From NCBI RefSeq assembly GCF_029395495.1, contig NZ_CP113918.1, positions 868,001-932,000 on the forward strand: a stretch of DNA of 64,000 bases. Direction: 5' to 3'. Origin of the DNA: Bifidobacterium sp. ESL0769. Its GTDB lineage: Bacteria > Actinomycetota > Actinomycetes > Actinomycetales > Bifidobacteriaceae. The position numbers were made by a program, and so were the translations under genes. Below, one piece after another: positions 24,782 through 33,493 of the stretch. Positions within the stretch are counted from its first letter, which is position 1. Each line of letters begins with the position of its first letter. The notes under the pieces were generated by a model. The model did not search any database and was not told where the DNA came from. It saw nothing but the letters and a program-made list of their open reading frames with translations.

Positions 24782-24955
24782 TGCTGGAGGCTGGGATATG
24801 TGATGCTCAGGCGTAAAGCTTGGCCTACCGGCCTGTGCAAAATCAAAGATTTTGCCTTCGCGCTCGATGCATCGCGCTCACTCCACCTACAGGAAGCCCA
24901 CCGGGCTTCCTGCTTAACGGCTCAGCCCGAACCTTGTATATCCCAGCCTCCAGCA
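24782..24955. mobile_element. 174-bp element bounded by perfect 18-bp inverted repeats (MITE-like)
   Basis: TGCTGGAGGCTGGGATAT at 24782-24799 is the exact reverse complement of 24938-24955. Between them lie small hairpins, including AGGAAGCCC/GGGCTTCCT and CAAAATC/GATTTTG, and no ORF with a ribosome site. The plan (long perfect ends, about 170 bp, structured non-coding core) is that of a MITE or of a structured RNA. No target duplication is evident at the outer edges. It sits between the histidine phosphatase and NCS2 permease genes. Confidence 0.5.
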
Positions 24956-25122
24956 ACGTCAGTTGTCGCTTCAAAGAAATGGTTGTCACTTGTGCGATAC
25001 TCGACACGCCGACGTCAAGGGGACCGCTATAATATCCAACGGCGCGTGACGAAATCAAAGCCGCGCGGTGAATCCCCTATTTTCTATTAGTGGCGGAAGT
25101 ATGCCCAAAAGGAGAGTCAAGG

Positions 25123-26406
25123 ATGAGCAACATGTTCACCTGGAAACTGCACGGTGACGGCAAGACGTTGAATCCCGGGGAAGTGGTCGACCCCGACGAG
25201 AGAATGACGTGGGGCCGAACGGCGGGCATTGGTGCCCAGCACGTGATCGCGATGTTCGGCGCGACGTTCCTCGTTCCGATACTGACGGGCTTCGATCCGT
25301 CCACGACGTTGTTTTTCACGGCGATGTCGACGGCGCTGTTCCTGTTGATCAATAAAAATGAGCTACCCAGTTATTTGGGTAGCTCATTTGGTTTTATAGC
25401 CCCGATTGTCGCGGTCACCACCGCGCACAAGGGCATTGCCGTGGCGAGCTTTGGCATCATGGTCACCGGTATGCTGCTGGCGCTGATTGGTATTCTGGTG
25501 CACTTCGCCGGCGCGAAATGGATTGACATCATCATGCCTCCGGTGGTCAACGGCGCCATAGTGGCCATCATCGGTTTCAACTTGGCTCCATCGGTATGGA
25601 ATAATTTCCAGAAGGCTCCCGACACCGCGGCAGTTACATTGATTGCCGTCCTGCTTATTGCCGTGCTCTTCAAGGGGCTGCTCGGCCGCCTGAATATCCT
25701 GCTCGGTGTCTTGGTCGGTTACGCCTACGCCTGCTTCCGGGGCCAGGTCGACTTCGCCGCCGTGGGCAGGGCCGCATGGATTGGTTTCCCGCACTTCCAC
25801 CTGCCGCAGGTTGATTTCTCGGTGCTGCCGATGTTCATTCCGGTGGTCATGGTCCTGATCGCCGAAAACGTCGGCCATGTCAAGTCCGTCGCACAGATGA
25901 CCGGCCGCAACTATGACGACCACATCGGCACCGCCCTCTTCGCTGATGGCCTTGGAACCACGATCGCCGGCTTTGGCGGCGGATCAGGCACCACCACCTA
26001 CGGTGAGAACATCGGCGTAATGGCCGCCACCCGCGTCTATTCCACCGCCGCCTACTGGTGCGCGGCTGCTTTCGCTCTGATCCTGAGCCTCTGCCCGAAG
26101 TTCGGCGCCATCATCAACACGATTCCCGCCGGCGTCTTGGGCGGCGTGACCACCTTGCTCTACGGCATGATCGGCATGGTCGGCGTGCGCATCTGGGTCG
26201 ACAACCACGTCGACTTCGGCAAGCCCCTGAACAACATGACCGCCGCGGTGACGATGATCATCGGCATCGCCGACTTCGGCTTCGCAATTAGCGGCGTCAA
26301 GTTCAACGGCATCGCCATCGGCACTGTCGCGGTGCTCGTGATGTACCACGGCCTGCGCGCCATCGGACGCGCCACCGGAGCCATCGCCAAGGACGGCACC
26401 GAGTGA
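25123..26406 (+). CDS. NCS2 nucleobase/proton symporter (uracil permease type)
   Basis: A 427-residue permease with the NCS2 hallmarks: GAQHVIAMFGATFLVPILTG near residue 35, LPSYLGSSFGFIAP near 78, AENVGHVKSVAQMTG and GGSGTTTYGENIGVMAATRVYS. The pattern is closest to UraA/RutG uracil carriers. AAGGAG precedes the ATG at 25123. Codons 78-89 are oddly AT-rich and form a perfect hairpin, listed separately. It is followed by a strong terminator. Confidence 0.9.
   Translation: MSNMFTWKLHGDGKTLNPGEVVDPDERMTWGRTAGIGAQHVIAMFGATFLVPILTGFDPSTTLFFTAMSTALFLLINKNELPSYLGSSFGFIAPIVAVTTAHKGIAVASFGIMVTGMLLALIGILVHFAGAKWIDIIMPPVVNGAIVAIIGFNLAPSVWNNFQKAPDTAAVTLIAVLLIAVLFKGLLGRLNILLGVLVGYAYACFRGQVDFAAVGRAAWIGFPHFHLPQVDFSVLPMFIPVVMVLIAENVGHVKSVAQMTGRNYDDHIGTALFADGLGTTIAGFGGGSGTTTYGENIGVMAATRVYSTAAYWCAAAFALILSLCPKFGAIINTIPAGVLGGVTTLLYGMIGMVGVRIWVDNHVDFGKPLNNMTAAVTMIIGIADFGFAISGVKFNGIAIGTVAVLVMYHGLRAIGRATGAIAKDGTE
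25356..25389 (+). repeat. Perfect 14-bp hairpin inside the permease gene
   Basis: AAATGAGCTACCCA at 25356-25369 pairs perfectly with TGGGTAGCTCATTT at 25376-25389 over a six-base loop and is followed by GGTTTTAT. The encoded peptide is the conserved NELPSYLGSS segment, but the codons are AT-rich and unlike their neighbours. The structure looks like an intrinsic terminator placed inside the gene. Confidence 0.6.
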
Positions 26407-26473
26407 CGCCGATGGCTCGATAGCTTTAAAAAGTACCGCAAAAGTACCAAGCCGGAAACCAAGGCCGGCTGAT

Positions 26474-26513
26474 ATGCCGGGTGGCAATTCAACGTCACCC
26501 GGCGTTTTTTTAA
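26474..26513 (+). terminator. Rho-independent terminator after the NCS2 permease
   Basis: TGCCGGGTG pairs with CACCCGGCG across GCAATTCAACGT, then a run of seven T. Confidence 0.88.
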
Positions 26514-26698
26514 CCGTGAGTGGTCGGGTTCCAAAGCAGAAAAAAATATGTCTCGTCCGGTTTGCATATCTCGAAATCTGTATTGCGAAAGCATTGTCGG
26601 CGTGTCATATCTGCACGAGTATTCAGATATTTGTAACCCCATGGTTTATATAGCAGAATGATTAACGTCTGAATATATCTGATTGTAAATATAAGTAC

Positions 26699-26709
26699 TC
26701 TCTTTAAAA
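26699..26709. promoter_or_regulatory. TCTCTTTAAAA motif upstream of gntK
   Basis: TCTCTTTAAAA lies just upstream of the gntK promoter. The same 11 bases occur at 30991-31001 ahead of the 6-phosphogluconate dehydrogenase gene. This suggests a common operator for the GntR-family regulator encoded between them. Confidence 0.45.
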
Positions 26710-26724
26710 ACTTTGGTCATTCTT

Positions 26725-26753
26725 TTGACAAAACGGTTACATCGTCATATAGT
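26725..26753 (+). promoter_or_regulatory. Sigma-70-type promoter of gntK
   Basis: TTGACA at 26725-26730, 17 bases of spacing, and TATAGT at 26748-26753, 45 bases before the gntK start. The -35 is perfect and the -10 one base off consensus. Confidence 0.75.
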
Positions 26754-26797
26754 AATTTTCGTCGGTTGTTCATTGCGAGGACGCAGGAGAGTTAAAT

Positions 26798-27319
26798 ATG
26801 AGTATTCATGTTGTCATCATGGGCGTTGCCGGCTGCGGCAAAACCACCGTAGCGCAGGCTGTGCGAGACCAATTGGGCTTCGTGATGGCCGAAGGCGACG
26901 ATTTCCACCCCAAGGCGAATGTAGACAAAATGAGTCATGGCATACCGCTAACGGACGAGGATCGTTGGCCTTGGCTGGAGACCATTAGCCAGTGGATGAC
27001 CGATCAGGACAAGGAAGGCAACTCCACCGTGGTTTCCTGCTCTGCGTTGAAGCGGACCTATCGCGAGGTACTCCACAAGCATGTTAACGTCCTTTTTGTT
27101 CATCTTTCCGGCAGCCAAGAGCTCATCGGCGGTCGTCTGGCCAAGCGCAAAGGCCATTACATGCCGCCGTCGTTGCTTCCCAGCCAGTTCGCCGATCTTG
27201 AGCCGCTTGAACCCGACGAAAACGGTGTCACGGTCTCCGTTGAAGGAGACCCGACCACCGTCGAAAACCGCGCCATCGCAGCCATCAAGCGCTACGAAGA
27301 AACCGGTAAGCTCGCTTAG
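26798..27319 (+). CDS. gntK: Gluconokinase
   Basis: A 173-residue P-loop kinase of the GntK/IdnK type. Walker A is GVAGCGKTT at residues 9-17, the substrate segment EGDDFHPKANVDKMSHGIPL starts near 32, and SCSALKRTYRE follows near 80. It phosphorylates gluconate to 6-phosphogluconate. First gene of the gluconate region, which continues with an SDR, GntP, a repressor and Gnd. A good promoter is visible upstream. Confidence 0.95.
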   Translation: MSIHVVIMGVAGCGKTTVAQAVRDQLGFVMAEGDDFHPKANVDKMSHGIPLTDEDRWPWLETISQWMTDQDKEGNSTVVSCSALKRTYREVLHKHVNVLFVHLSGSQELIGGRLAKRKGHYMPPSLLPSQFADLEPLEPDENGVTVSVEGDPTTVENRAIAAIKRYEETGKLA

Positions 27320-27509
27320 TCGACATCATTGGTAAAAGTCGCGGCGAAGGTAAGGCTGCTTTCGCCGCAGCAGTTCCTGATTCAGCAAAAACATGCGGAA
27401 TCAGACGGCTTGGCTGAATTGGTCGATTCGAATGATTTAGTCGGTTGATTCAGCCGAATGTAGTTAAAACGTATAACAAAGCCTTTAACGACGAAGGAAA
27501 GGATACATT

Positions 27510-28283
27510 ATGGCCGATTTTTCCATTCACAGTTTTGAGCTGACCGACAAAGTCGTGCTTATCACCGGAGGCGCAAGCGGGCTGGGGAAGTACTATACTC
27601 AGGCTGTCAGCACGGTCGGAGCCGATGTCTGCGTCGTCAGCGCCACCGAAAACGGTTGGGACGAGACGCGCAAGATCGTTGAGGGCAATGGTCGTAAGGT
27701 CGTGTTCATCAAGCAAGACATCACCGAAGACGGCGCGGCCAAGTCCATCGTTGAACAAGCTCTCAAAGAATTCGGCCGCATCGACGTGCTCATCAACAAC
27801 GCCGGTATCCAGCTTCGCCACGATCTCGCTGATTTCCCCGACGAAGACTGGCGCAAGGTCATTGATGTGAACCTCAACGCTTTGTATTACCTTTCTCATG
27901 AAGTCGCGAAAGTGATGATGAAGCAGAAGAGCGGCAAGATCGTCAACATCGGCTCGATGCAGTCCTACCGTGCCGGCAAGCGAATCTTCCCGTACGCCGC
28001 CAGTAAGCACGCGGTCATGGGGCTCACCAAGGCCTATGCCGATGCCCTCGCGCCGTACAATGTGCAGGTCAACGGCCTGGCTCCCGGCTATATCAACACA
28101 CCGATGACACTCGCCCTCCAAAATGACCCGGTGCGCAGCGTCGAGATTCACGATCACATTCCGGCAGGCCATTGGGGTGAGCCGAGCGAGCTCATGGGGG
28201 CGATGGTGTTCCTATGCTCCGCGGCCTCCGACTATGTCACCGGCGTGATGTTGCCTGTCGACGGAGGCTACCTGCTCCGCTGA
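27510..28283 (+). CDS. SDR-family dehydrogenase, gluconate 5-dehydrogenase type
   Basis: A 257-residue classical short-chain dehydrogenase: cofactor loop TGGASGLGK near residue 19, NNAG near 95, catalytic Ser in IGSMQSYRAG and YAASK near 158. Its sequence is like gluconate 5-dehydrogenase or 2-deoxy-gluconate 3-dehydrogenase (KduD) enzymes. By position between gluconokinase and GntP, it likely converts ketogluconate to gluconate, feeding GntK. GAAGGAAAGG precedes the start. The exact substrate is not determined. Confidence 0.85.
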   Translation: MADFSIHSFELTDKVVLITGGASGLGKYYTQAVSTVGADVCVVSATENGWDETRKIVEGNGRKVVFIKQDITEDGAAKSIVEQALKEFGRIDVLINNAGIQLRHDLADFPDEDWRKVIDVNLNALYYLSHEVAKVMMKQKSGKIVNIGSMQSYRAGKRIFPYAASKHAVMGLTKAYADALAPYNVQVNGLAPGYINTPMTLALQNDPVRSVEIHDHIPAGHWGEPSELMGAMVFLCSAASDYVTGVMLPVDGGYLLR

Positions 28284-28328
28284 TGCCGGTTTAACGCCGG
28301 AGCTGCCCAAATCGGGCTGAGCGGGGCC

Positions 28329-28366
28329 GAGGTTCAAATCAAAGGTTAAAGCCAAAGGTTCAAGCC
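28329..28366. repeat. Short tandem repeats ahead of gntP
   Basis: GAGGTTCAAATC, AAAGGTTAAAGCC and AAAGGTTCAAGCC lie head to tail, units of 12-13 bases with one or two differences. This is in the 180-base gap between the SDR and permease genes. Confidence 0.5.
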
Positions 28367-28464
28367 CAAGGCCGGTCCATCAACAAAGTTGTTTCCCGTG
28401 TCGAAAGACGCAGGAATGAAAAATAGAAAACAAAGAAGAACAATATGAAGGAGTATGAAAAGCA

Positions 28465-29799
28465 ATGCCATTAGTAATTGTGGCCTGCGCTGTCGCAGTG
28501 CTGATTTTTCTGATCGCTAAATGCAAGCTCAATACGTTTGTATCGCTGATTATAACCTCGATTCTGGCGGCATTGGTCCTCCAGATCCCCATCGCCAAGA
28601 TTCCGACGACCATCGAAACCGGCATCGGCGGCCAGCTTGGCCACCTTGCCGTCATCTTCGGCTTCGGTTCGATGTTGGGCAAGCTGGTTTCCGATTCCGG
28701 CGGCGGACACCGCATCGCCATGACCCTGATTGACAAATTCGGACGCAAGCACATCCAGATCGCCGTCGTTCTGGCATCCTTCATCGTCGGCATCGCGCTG
28801 TTCTTCGAAGTTGGCCTTGTTGTGCTGCTCCCGATCATCTTCGTGATCGCGCGTGAAATCGACATGCCGTTCATGGAGCTTGGCCTTTCCGCGGCCGTCA
28901 CATTGAACGTCGCCCACGCCTTCCTGCCGCCGCACCCTGCACCCACCGCAATCGTCGGCACGCTCGGCGCGAACATGGGCCAGGTCATGATCTATGGCAT
29001 CATCGTCGCCATCCCGACCGTCATCATCTCCGGCCCTGTCTTCAACCACTTCCTGCACAAGCTGCGTCCCGGCCTCTACCGCAAGGACATCGACATCACC
29101 GTGCTCGGCGAGTACAAGGAATTCAAGACCGAGGACACCCCGGGCTTCGGCATCTCCGTGCTTACCTCGCTGCTGCCGGTCATCCTGATCGCGTTCGCGA
29201 CCATCTGCTCGTTCATCCTCCCCAAGAAGAACGTCGTCAACGAGGCCATCCAGTTCGTCGGCGCGCCTGATATCGCAATGCTGCTCTCCATGCTTTTCGC
29301 TATGTGGTCGATGGGCTTCCACCAGAAGAGGAAGATGGGCGAGATCACCAAGTCCATGGAGCAGTCCGTCAAACAAATCGCCATGATGCTTCTGATCATC
29401 GGCGGCGGCGGCGCCTTCAAGCAGGTGCTCGTCGACGGCGGTGTTTCCACCTATGTCTCCCACCTGTTCACGAACATCAGCATGCCGCCGCTGATCGCCG
29501 CCTGGCTCATCACCGCCATCCTGCGCGTTTGTGTCGGTTCGTCGACCGTCGCCTCGCTTACCGGCGCAGGCCTGGTGTTGCCGCTGATGGCTTCCACCGG
29601 TGCGAACCCCGCACTGATGGTGCTTGCCGTCGGCGCTGGCTCTGTGTTCTGCGATCACGTCAACGACGCAGGCTTCTGGATGATCAAGGAATACTTCGGC
29701 CTTTCGCTGAAGGACACCCTTTCGTCCTGGACAGTCGCGACAGCGGTGATATCCGTTGTGGGCTTGCTTTCCGTGCTCTGCCTCTCGCTGTTCGTCTGA
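28465..29799 (+). CDS. gntP: Gluconate permease, GntP family
   Basis: A 444-residue membrane protein with about 12 hydrophobic segments and the family motifs GFGSMLGKLVSDSGG near residue 70, AFLPPHPAPTAIVG near 150, and GSVFCDHVNDAGFWM near 395. It imports gluconate with protons. GAAGGAG lies upstream of the ATG. It is downstream of the SDR and in the same direction, probably in one transcript, and ends at a bidirectional terminator. Confidence 0.93.
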   Translation: MPLVIVACAVAVLIFLIAKCKLNTFVSLIITSILAALVLQIPIAKIPTTIETGIGGQLGHLAVIFGFGSMLGKLVSDSGGGHRIAMTLIDKFGRKHIQIAVVLASFIVGIALFFEVGLVVLLPIIFVIAREIDMPFMELGLSAAVTLNVAHAFLPPHPAPTAIVGTLGANMGQVMIYGIIVAIPTVIISGPVFNHFLHKLRPGLYRKDIDITVLGEYKEFKTEDTPGFGISVLTSLLPVILIAFATICSFILPKKNVVNEAIQFVGAPDIAMLLSMLFAMWSMGFHQKRKMGEITKSMEQSVKQIAMMLLIIGGGGAFKQVLVDGGVSTYVSHLFTNISMPPLIAAWLITAILRVCVGSSTVASLTGAGLVLPLMASTGANPALMVLAVGAGSVFCDHVNDAGFWMIKEYFGLSLKDTLSSWTVATAVISVVGLLSVLCLSLFV

Positions 29800-29834
29800 G
29801 CGATAGCGTCTGCAGACACTAGGCATAATAGAAA

Positions 29835-29880
29835 AATCGGGTCCCGCGCCATTCTGTTTGAAGTGGTGCGGGACCCGATT
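29835..29880. terminator. Bidirectional terminator between gntP and the GntR gene
   Basis: AATCGGGTCCCGC at 29835-29847 pairs perfectly with GCGGGACCCGATT at 29868-29880. T-runs lie on both sides, serving the convergent genes. Confidence 0.85.
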
Positions 29881-29932
29881 TTGTATGTCGGATTATCGGA
29901 ATATCGGATTATTGGTTTGCTGGTTTGCCGGA

Positions 29933-30895
29933 TCAGGAGTGCTGTGTGGTTGTGCGCACCTCGCTGACGATATGCGTCATGGCCTTGCGTGCGAGTTTCG
30001 CATCGCCCTTCCAGATGCCCTCGGCTACTTTTTCGTGAGCGTCCAGCGCGTCGGGACGCGGCCTGGCGGGGTAAAGCCCCTGTTCCACACGGCTTTTCAG
30101 CACGATGTCGACCAGCGGCGAAAGTGCGGTGAACAGTTCGTTGCCGCTGTGCGTCAGTATCTCGTTGTGGAACCGGGTATCAAGTTTATGGAATTCCGTA
30201 AGATTGCCGGATTCCCCATCCTTGCGCATCTGGCTGGCCAGAACCGGCATCAGCGCTTTGGTTTCCATCGGTGCGTACATCGCGGCATCCTCGGCGGCCA
30301 CGGGTTCGACGGCCAGACGCAGCTCGGTAATTCTCAGCAATTGCTCTTTCCTGCAGCTGGAGTGCAGCTTCCATTCGATGACCTGAGTGTCGAGTGACTG
30401 CCATTTATCCAGTTTCTGGGCGATGAGACCGACGCGTTTCCGCACGATGACGGCATTGGCGGATTGCAGGGCATGAGCGGCTTCCCTTGCCACGGTCCTG
30501 GAGATTGAGAAACGTTCCTGAATGTCATTAAGTGTGATACTGGTGCCTGGTTTCCAGCGGTTTTCGATGATATCGATCGCGAGTTTTTCGGCGACGTCGT
30601 GATGCATCGGAATTGGCGTGGTTTGTGCCTCGGTTGCGCTCACCGGGGCTGGATGTGCCTTGGTCGCATTCGTGGGAGTGGATTGAGCTTCTATAACATT
30701 TGTCAGGCTTGCCTGTGTGCCGGAGTCATTCTTGGGTGTTGTCTGCATTTCGTCTGCATTCGCCGTACTCTGTGCCAGCTTTGCTTTCGGCTTGGTCTTT
30801 TTGGCTGGGTGCTTCTTCGCTTCCAAATCGTCATCGTCATTGGTTCGGGAATCGGGGACGGGGCTGTGCGTCTGCCTTTTGCGTTTGTTGCTCAT
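29933..30895 (-). CDS. GntR-family (FadR subfamily) regulator with a long disordered N-terminus
   Basis: A 320-residue regulator. The winged helix spans about residues 100-165 (ITLNDIQERFSISRTVAREA, then VIVRKRVGLIAQ), and the FadR-type FCD effector domain follows to the end (RLAVEPVAAEDAA, EFHKLDTRFHNEIL, DALDAHEKVAEGI). The first 95 residues are low-complexity, rich in Thr, Pro, Ala and Lys, with loose repeats of an AQ(S/T)TP unit, unusual for the family. It probably represses the gluconate genes that surround it. The start at 30895 is taken because the 16 codons before it look non-coding and lack a site. Confidence 0.88.
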   Translation of the reverse strand: MSNKRKRQTHSPVPDSRTNDDDDLEAKKHPAKKTKPKAKLAQSTANADEMQTTPKNDSGTQASLTNVIEAQSTPTNATKAHPAPVSATEAQTTPIPMHHDVAEKLAIDIIENRWKPGTSITLNDIQERFSISRTVAREAAHALQSANAVIVRKRVGLIAQKLDKWQSLDTQVIEWKLHSSCRKEQLLRITELRLAVEPVAAEDAAMYAPMETKALMPVLASQMRKDGESGNLTEFHKLDTRFHNEILTHSGNELFTALSPLVDIVLKSRVEQGLYPARPRPDALDAHEKVAEGIWKGDAKLARKAMTHIVSEVRTTTQHS

Positions 30896-30990
30896 TCTCT
30901 CAAGGTTATCAAAAACTTGTAAAAAATTCGCATATGTCGTCAAAAAATTAAAGATAAAATAAAAAGAAATCTTTTTAAAAATAAAGGTAA

Positions 30991-31001
30991 TCTCTTTAAA
31001 A
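30991..31001. promoter_or_regulatory. TCTCTTTAAAA motif upstream of gnd
   Basis: A second copy of the motif at 26699, here in the AT-rich divergent gap between the GntR gene and gnd. A nearby ACTCTTTAATT (31010-31020) resembles it. A plausible repressor site for both divergent promoters. Confidence 0.45.
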
Positions 31002-31053
31002 TATATGATACTCTTTAATTGTAGACAAACAGTTGTTTCTCAAGGAGGAAATG

Positions 31054-31929
31054 ATGCAGCTCGGCATGATTGGTCTAGGACGTATGGGCGGCAACATGGC
31101 TAAGAGGATTCGCGAAGCCGGCCACGAAGTCGTGGGTTACGATTTGAACCCCGAATCCGGTCGCGATGTTTCGAGCCTAGAAGAGCTGGTCTCCAAGCTC
31201 GATGCCCCGCGTAACGTGTGGGTCATGGTGCCCTCGGGCAAGGCCACGGACAGCACGCTCGACGAGCTTCTGGAGCTGCTTGAGCCCGGCGACATGGTGA
31301 TCAACGGTGGCAATTGCCGCTATACCGATGACAAGATCAATGCCGACAAGCTGGCGAAAAAAGGCATCGAATATATGGACTGCGGCGTCTCCGGCGGTGT
31401 CTGGGGCGAAGAGCGTGGCTATGCTTTGATGGCAGGTGGCACCGATGAGGAATATCAGCGCATGCTCCCGATTTTCGAGGCGCTGAAGCCGGAAGGCAAA
31501 GACGGTTTGGTCCATGCCGGTCCGGTCGGCGGCGGCCACTTTGCCAAGATGGTGCACAACGGTATCGAATACGGCATGATGCAGGCGTTCGGCGAAGGTT
31601 TCGCGACGATGGAACGCAGCGAATATGTCACTGATCCTGCAAAGGTCATGGCTTCGTGGCGCGCCGGCAGTGTCGTCGATTCCTGGCTCCTTGACCTTGT
31701 GGTCCGTGCGATGAAGGATGATCCTGACCTTAAGGGGATGCCGCCGGTAGCCGACGAGACCGGCGAGGCGAAGTGGACGATCGAGGCCGCGGCTGAACTG
31801 GGTGTCCCGACCCCGGCCATCAGCGCCGGTCTTTACACTCGTCAGGCCTCGCGCGGCGGTGCGGACGATATTCTGCGTGTGGTCACCGCGATGCGCAACC
31901 AGTTCGGCGGTCACATCACCAAAGCCTGA
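31054..31929 (+). CDS. gnd: 6-phosphogluconate dehydrogenase, decarboxylating (short NAD type)
   Basis: A 291-residue enzyme of the short GntZ/YqeC class rather than the 470-residue form. Cofactor motif GMIGLGRMGGNMA at the N-terminus; substrate and catalytic segments DCGVSGGVWGEERGYALM near 115, and GGGHFAKMVHNGIEYGMMQA near 160. It oxidises 6-phosphogluconate to ribulose-5-phosphate, completing the gluconate route started by gntP and gntK. AAGGAGG lies five bases before the ATG at 31054. Confidence 0.93.
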   Translation: MQLGMIGLGRMGGNMAKRIREAGHEVVGYDLNPESGRDVSSLEELVSKLDAPRNVWVMVPSGKATDSTLDELLELLEPGDMVINGGNCRYTDDKINADKLAKKGIEYMDCGVSGGVWGEERGYALMAGGTDEEYQRMLPIFEALKPEGKDGLVHAGPVGGGHFAKMVHNGIEYGMMQAFGEGFATMERSEYVTDPAKVMASWRAGSVVDSWLLDLVVRAMKDDPDLKGMPPVADETGEAKWTIEAAAELGVPTPAISAGLYTRQASRGGADDILRVVTAMRNQFGGHITKA

Positions 31930-31982
31930 GGCGAATGCTCATTTCATATGGCTTGATTATGAAACATAATCGATATTGATTA

Positions 31983-32019
31983 TTGTGGGGTTCCATTTAT
32001 TGAAGACGGAACCCCACAA
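31983..32019. terminator. Terminator between gnd and brnQ
   Basis: TTGTGGGGTTCC at 31983-31994 pairs perfectly with GGAACCCCACAA at 32008-32019 between convergent genes. A short T/A tract flanks it. Confidence 0.75.
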
Positions 32020-32047
32020 ATGTATACGAACTCAGACTTCTTTGCGA

Positions 32048-33493
32048 CTACTCATGATTGCGCCGGATCAGACTGTCCACGATACCGATGACGATGCCGA
32101 CAGCGGCGGGGATGAGCCACGTCAGCTGAGCACTATAGAGCGGCAAATGAGCCAGCACGTTGCTCACAGAAGTTACGGAAAGCCCGAAGACGGCAAGCAG
32201 CTTGATGATGCAGTCGAAGATGGTGTATAGCGCCACCAGCAGTACTGTCCAGAAGTAGACGCGCTGGAACTTGGAAGCGAACGGCTTTTCGACGAGGTTC
32301 AACACAACCAGCACGATGGCGATGGGGTAGAGGGCGCCTAGCACCGGCAGTGAGACGGTGATGATGGCGCTCAGACCGGCGTTCGAGACGATGAAACTAA
32401 AGACGGCGAAGATGACGCTCCAGGCGCGATAGTTCACTGCATGGCCGAAAACGGTGGGGAAGTTCTCTTCGAAATAGGTGGCACATGTCGAGATGAGGCC
32501 GGTGCAGACGTTGAAGCACGCGAGCACGAAGATTACGCCGACGAAGGCGGTGCCGATGGAGCCGAACGCCGAGGTGGTGAGGTTGGTCAGCACGGTGGCG
32601 CCGGTGTCGTTTTTGCCGTTGGCGGATTTGATGGTTCCGCTCACCGCACCAATGAAGGAAAGGGCGGCGTAGATGAGAATGAGCAGGATGCCGGCGCCTG
32701 TTCCAGCGATGCCGGTTTCGCGGCGGTTCGTTTTGGTGTCGGTGACGCCGAACTCCGAAATATTGGCGGAAATGACGATACCGAAGTAGAGTGCGGCCAG
32801 GAGGTCCATGGTCTGGTAGCCGTTGATAAACCCGTAGATCAGCGAACCGTGAGAGTAGTCGCCGAACGGCTTGCCCAGCGGGGCGTGATTGATGAAGATG
32901 CAGGCAACGAACATGACTGCGATTAGCACGAGCAGCAGCGGTCCCATGAAGCGGCCGAGCGATTTCGAAAGCTTTTCAGGGTGTTGGCTCAGGATGAATG
33001 AAAGTGCAAAGAAGACCAGCGAATAGATCAGCAGCGCTACACGGTTGTTTTCGCCGACGAACGGGGTGATGGCCATTTCGTAAGAGGTCGTGGCCGTGCG
33101 AGGGATGGCGAAGCAGGGGCCGATGGCCATGATGATGACGAAGGCCAGTACGGCGGCGAACTTGGGGGAGACCCGCGAGGCGAGGTGCTCGAAGCCGCCG
33201 GCCGAAGCTACTGCCAGCACGCCCAGAATTGGCAGGCCGACCGCCGAGACGATGAAGCCGATGGTGGCCGGGATTGCGGCGGACTGCGCTTGAGCGCCCA
33301 TAAGCGGCGGGAAAATGAGATTGCCGGCGCCGAAAAACATCGAGAAGAAAGTGAACGCGATGACCAGTCGATGTTTGCCGGAAAGTTTTATGGTTTTGGG
33401 CTTTCCCGTTTCCGGTTTTGCGGACTGTTTACCCATTTGCTGCGAGGCGTCGTTGGCTTTTGGCTCGACGGCTCCGGTCTTTGCTTGAGGCAT
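32048..33493 (-). CDS. brnQ: Branched-chain amino acid carrier BrnQ (LIVCS family)
   Basis: A 481-residue permease. After a hydrophilic leader of about 40 residues, the first helix carries the family signature FTFFSMFFGAGNLIFPP. Further motifs include TATTSYEMAITPF and TCATYFEENFP. About 12 membrane segments. It imports leucine, isoleucine and valine with a sodium ion or proton. CAGGAG precedes the start. A single gene convergent with gnd. Confidence 0.95.
   Translation of the reverse strand: MPQAKTGAVEPKANDASQQMGKQSAKPETGKPKTIKLSGKHRLVIAFTFFSMFFGAGNLIFPPLMGAQAQSAAIPATIGFIVSAVGLPILGVLAVASAGGFEHLASRVSPKFAAVLAFVIIMAIGPCFAIPRTATTSYEMAITPFVGENNRVALLIYSLVFFALSFILSQHPEKLSKSLGRFMGPLLLVLIAVMFVACIFINHAPLGKPFGDYSHGSLIYGFINGYQTMDLLAALYFGIVISANISEFGVTDTKTNRRETGIAGTGAGILLILIYAALSFIGAVSGTIKSANGKNDTGATVLTNLTTSAFGSIGTAFVGVIFVLACFNVCTGLISTCATYFEENFPTVFGHAVNYRAWSVIFAVFSFIVSNAGLSAIITVSLPVLGALYPIAIVLVVLNLVEKPFASKFQRVYFWTVLLVALYTIFDCIIKLLAVFGLSVTSVSNVLAHLPLYSAQLTWLIPAAVGIVIGIVDSLIRRNHE

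Noticed and set aside
28471..29826. 451-residue ORF on the minus strand
   Set aside because: Antisense to gntP. Asp/Gly/His-rich translation typical of a complementary strand.
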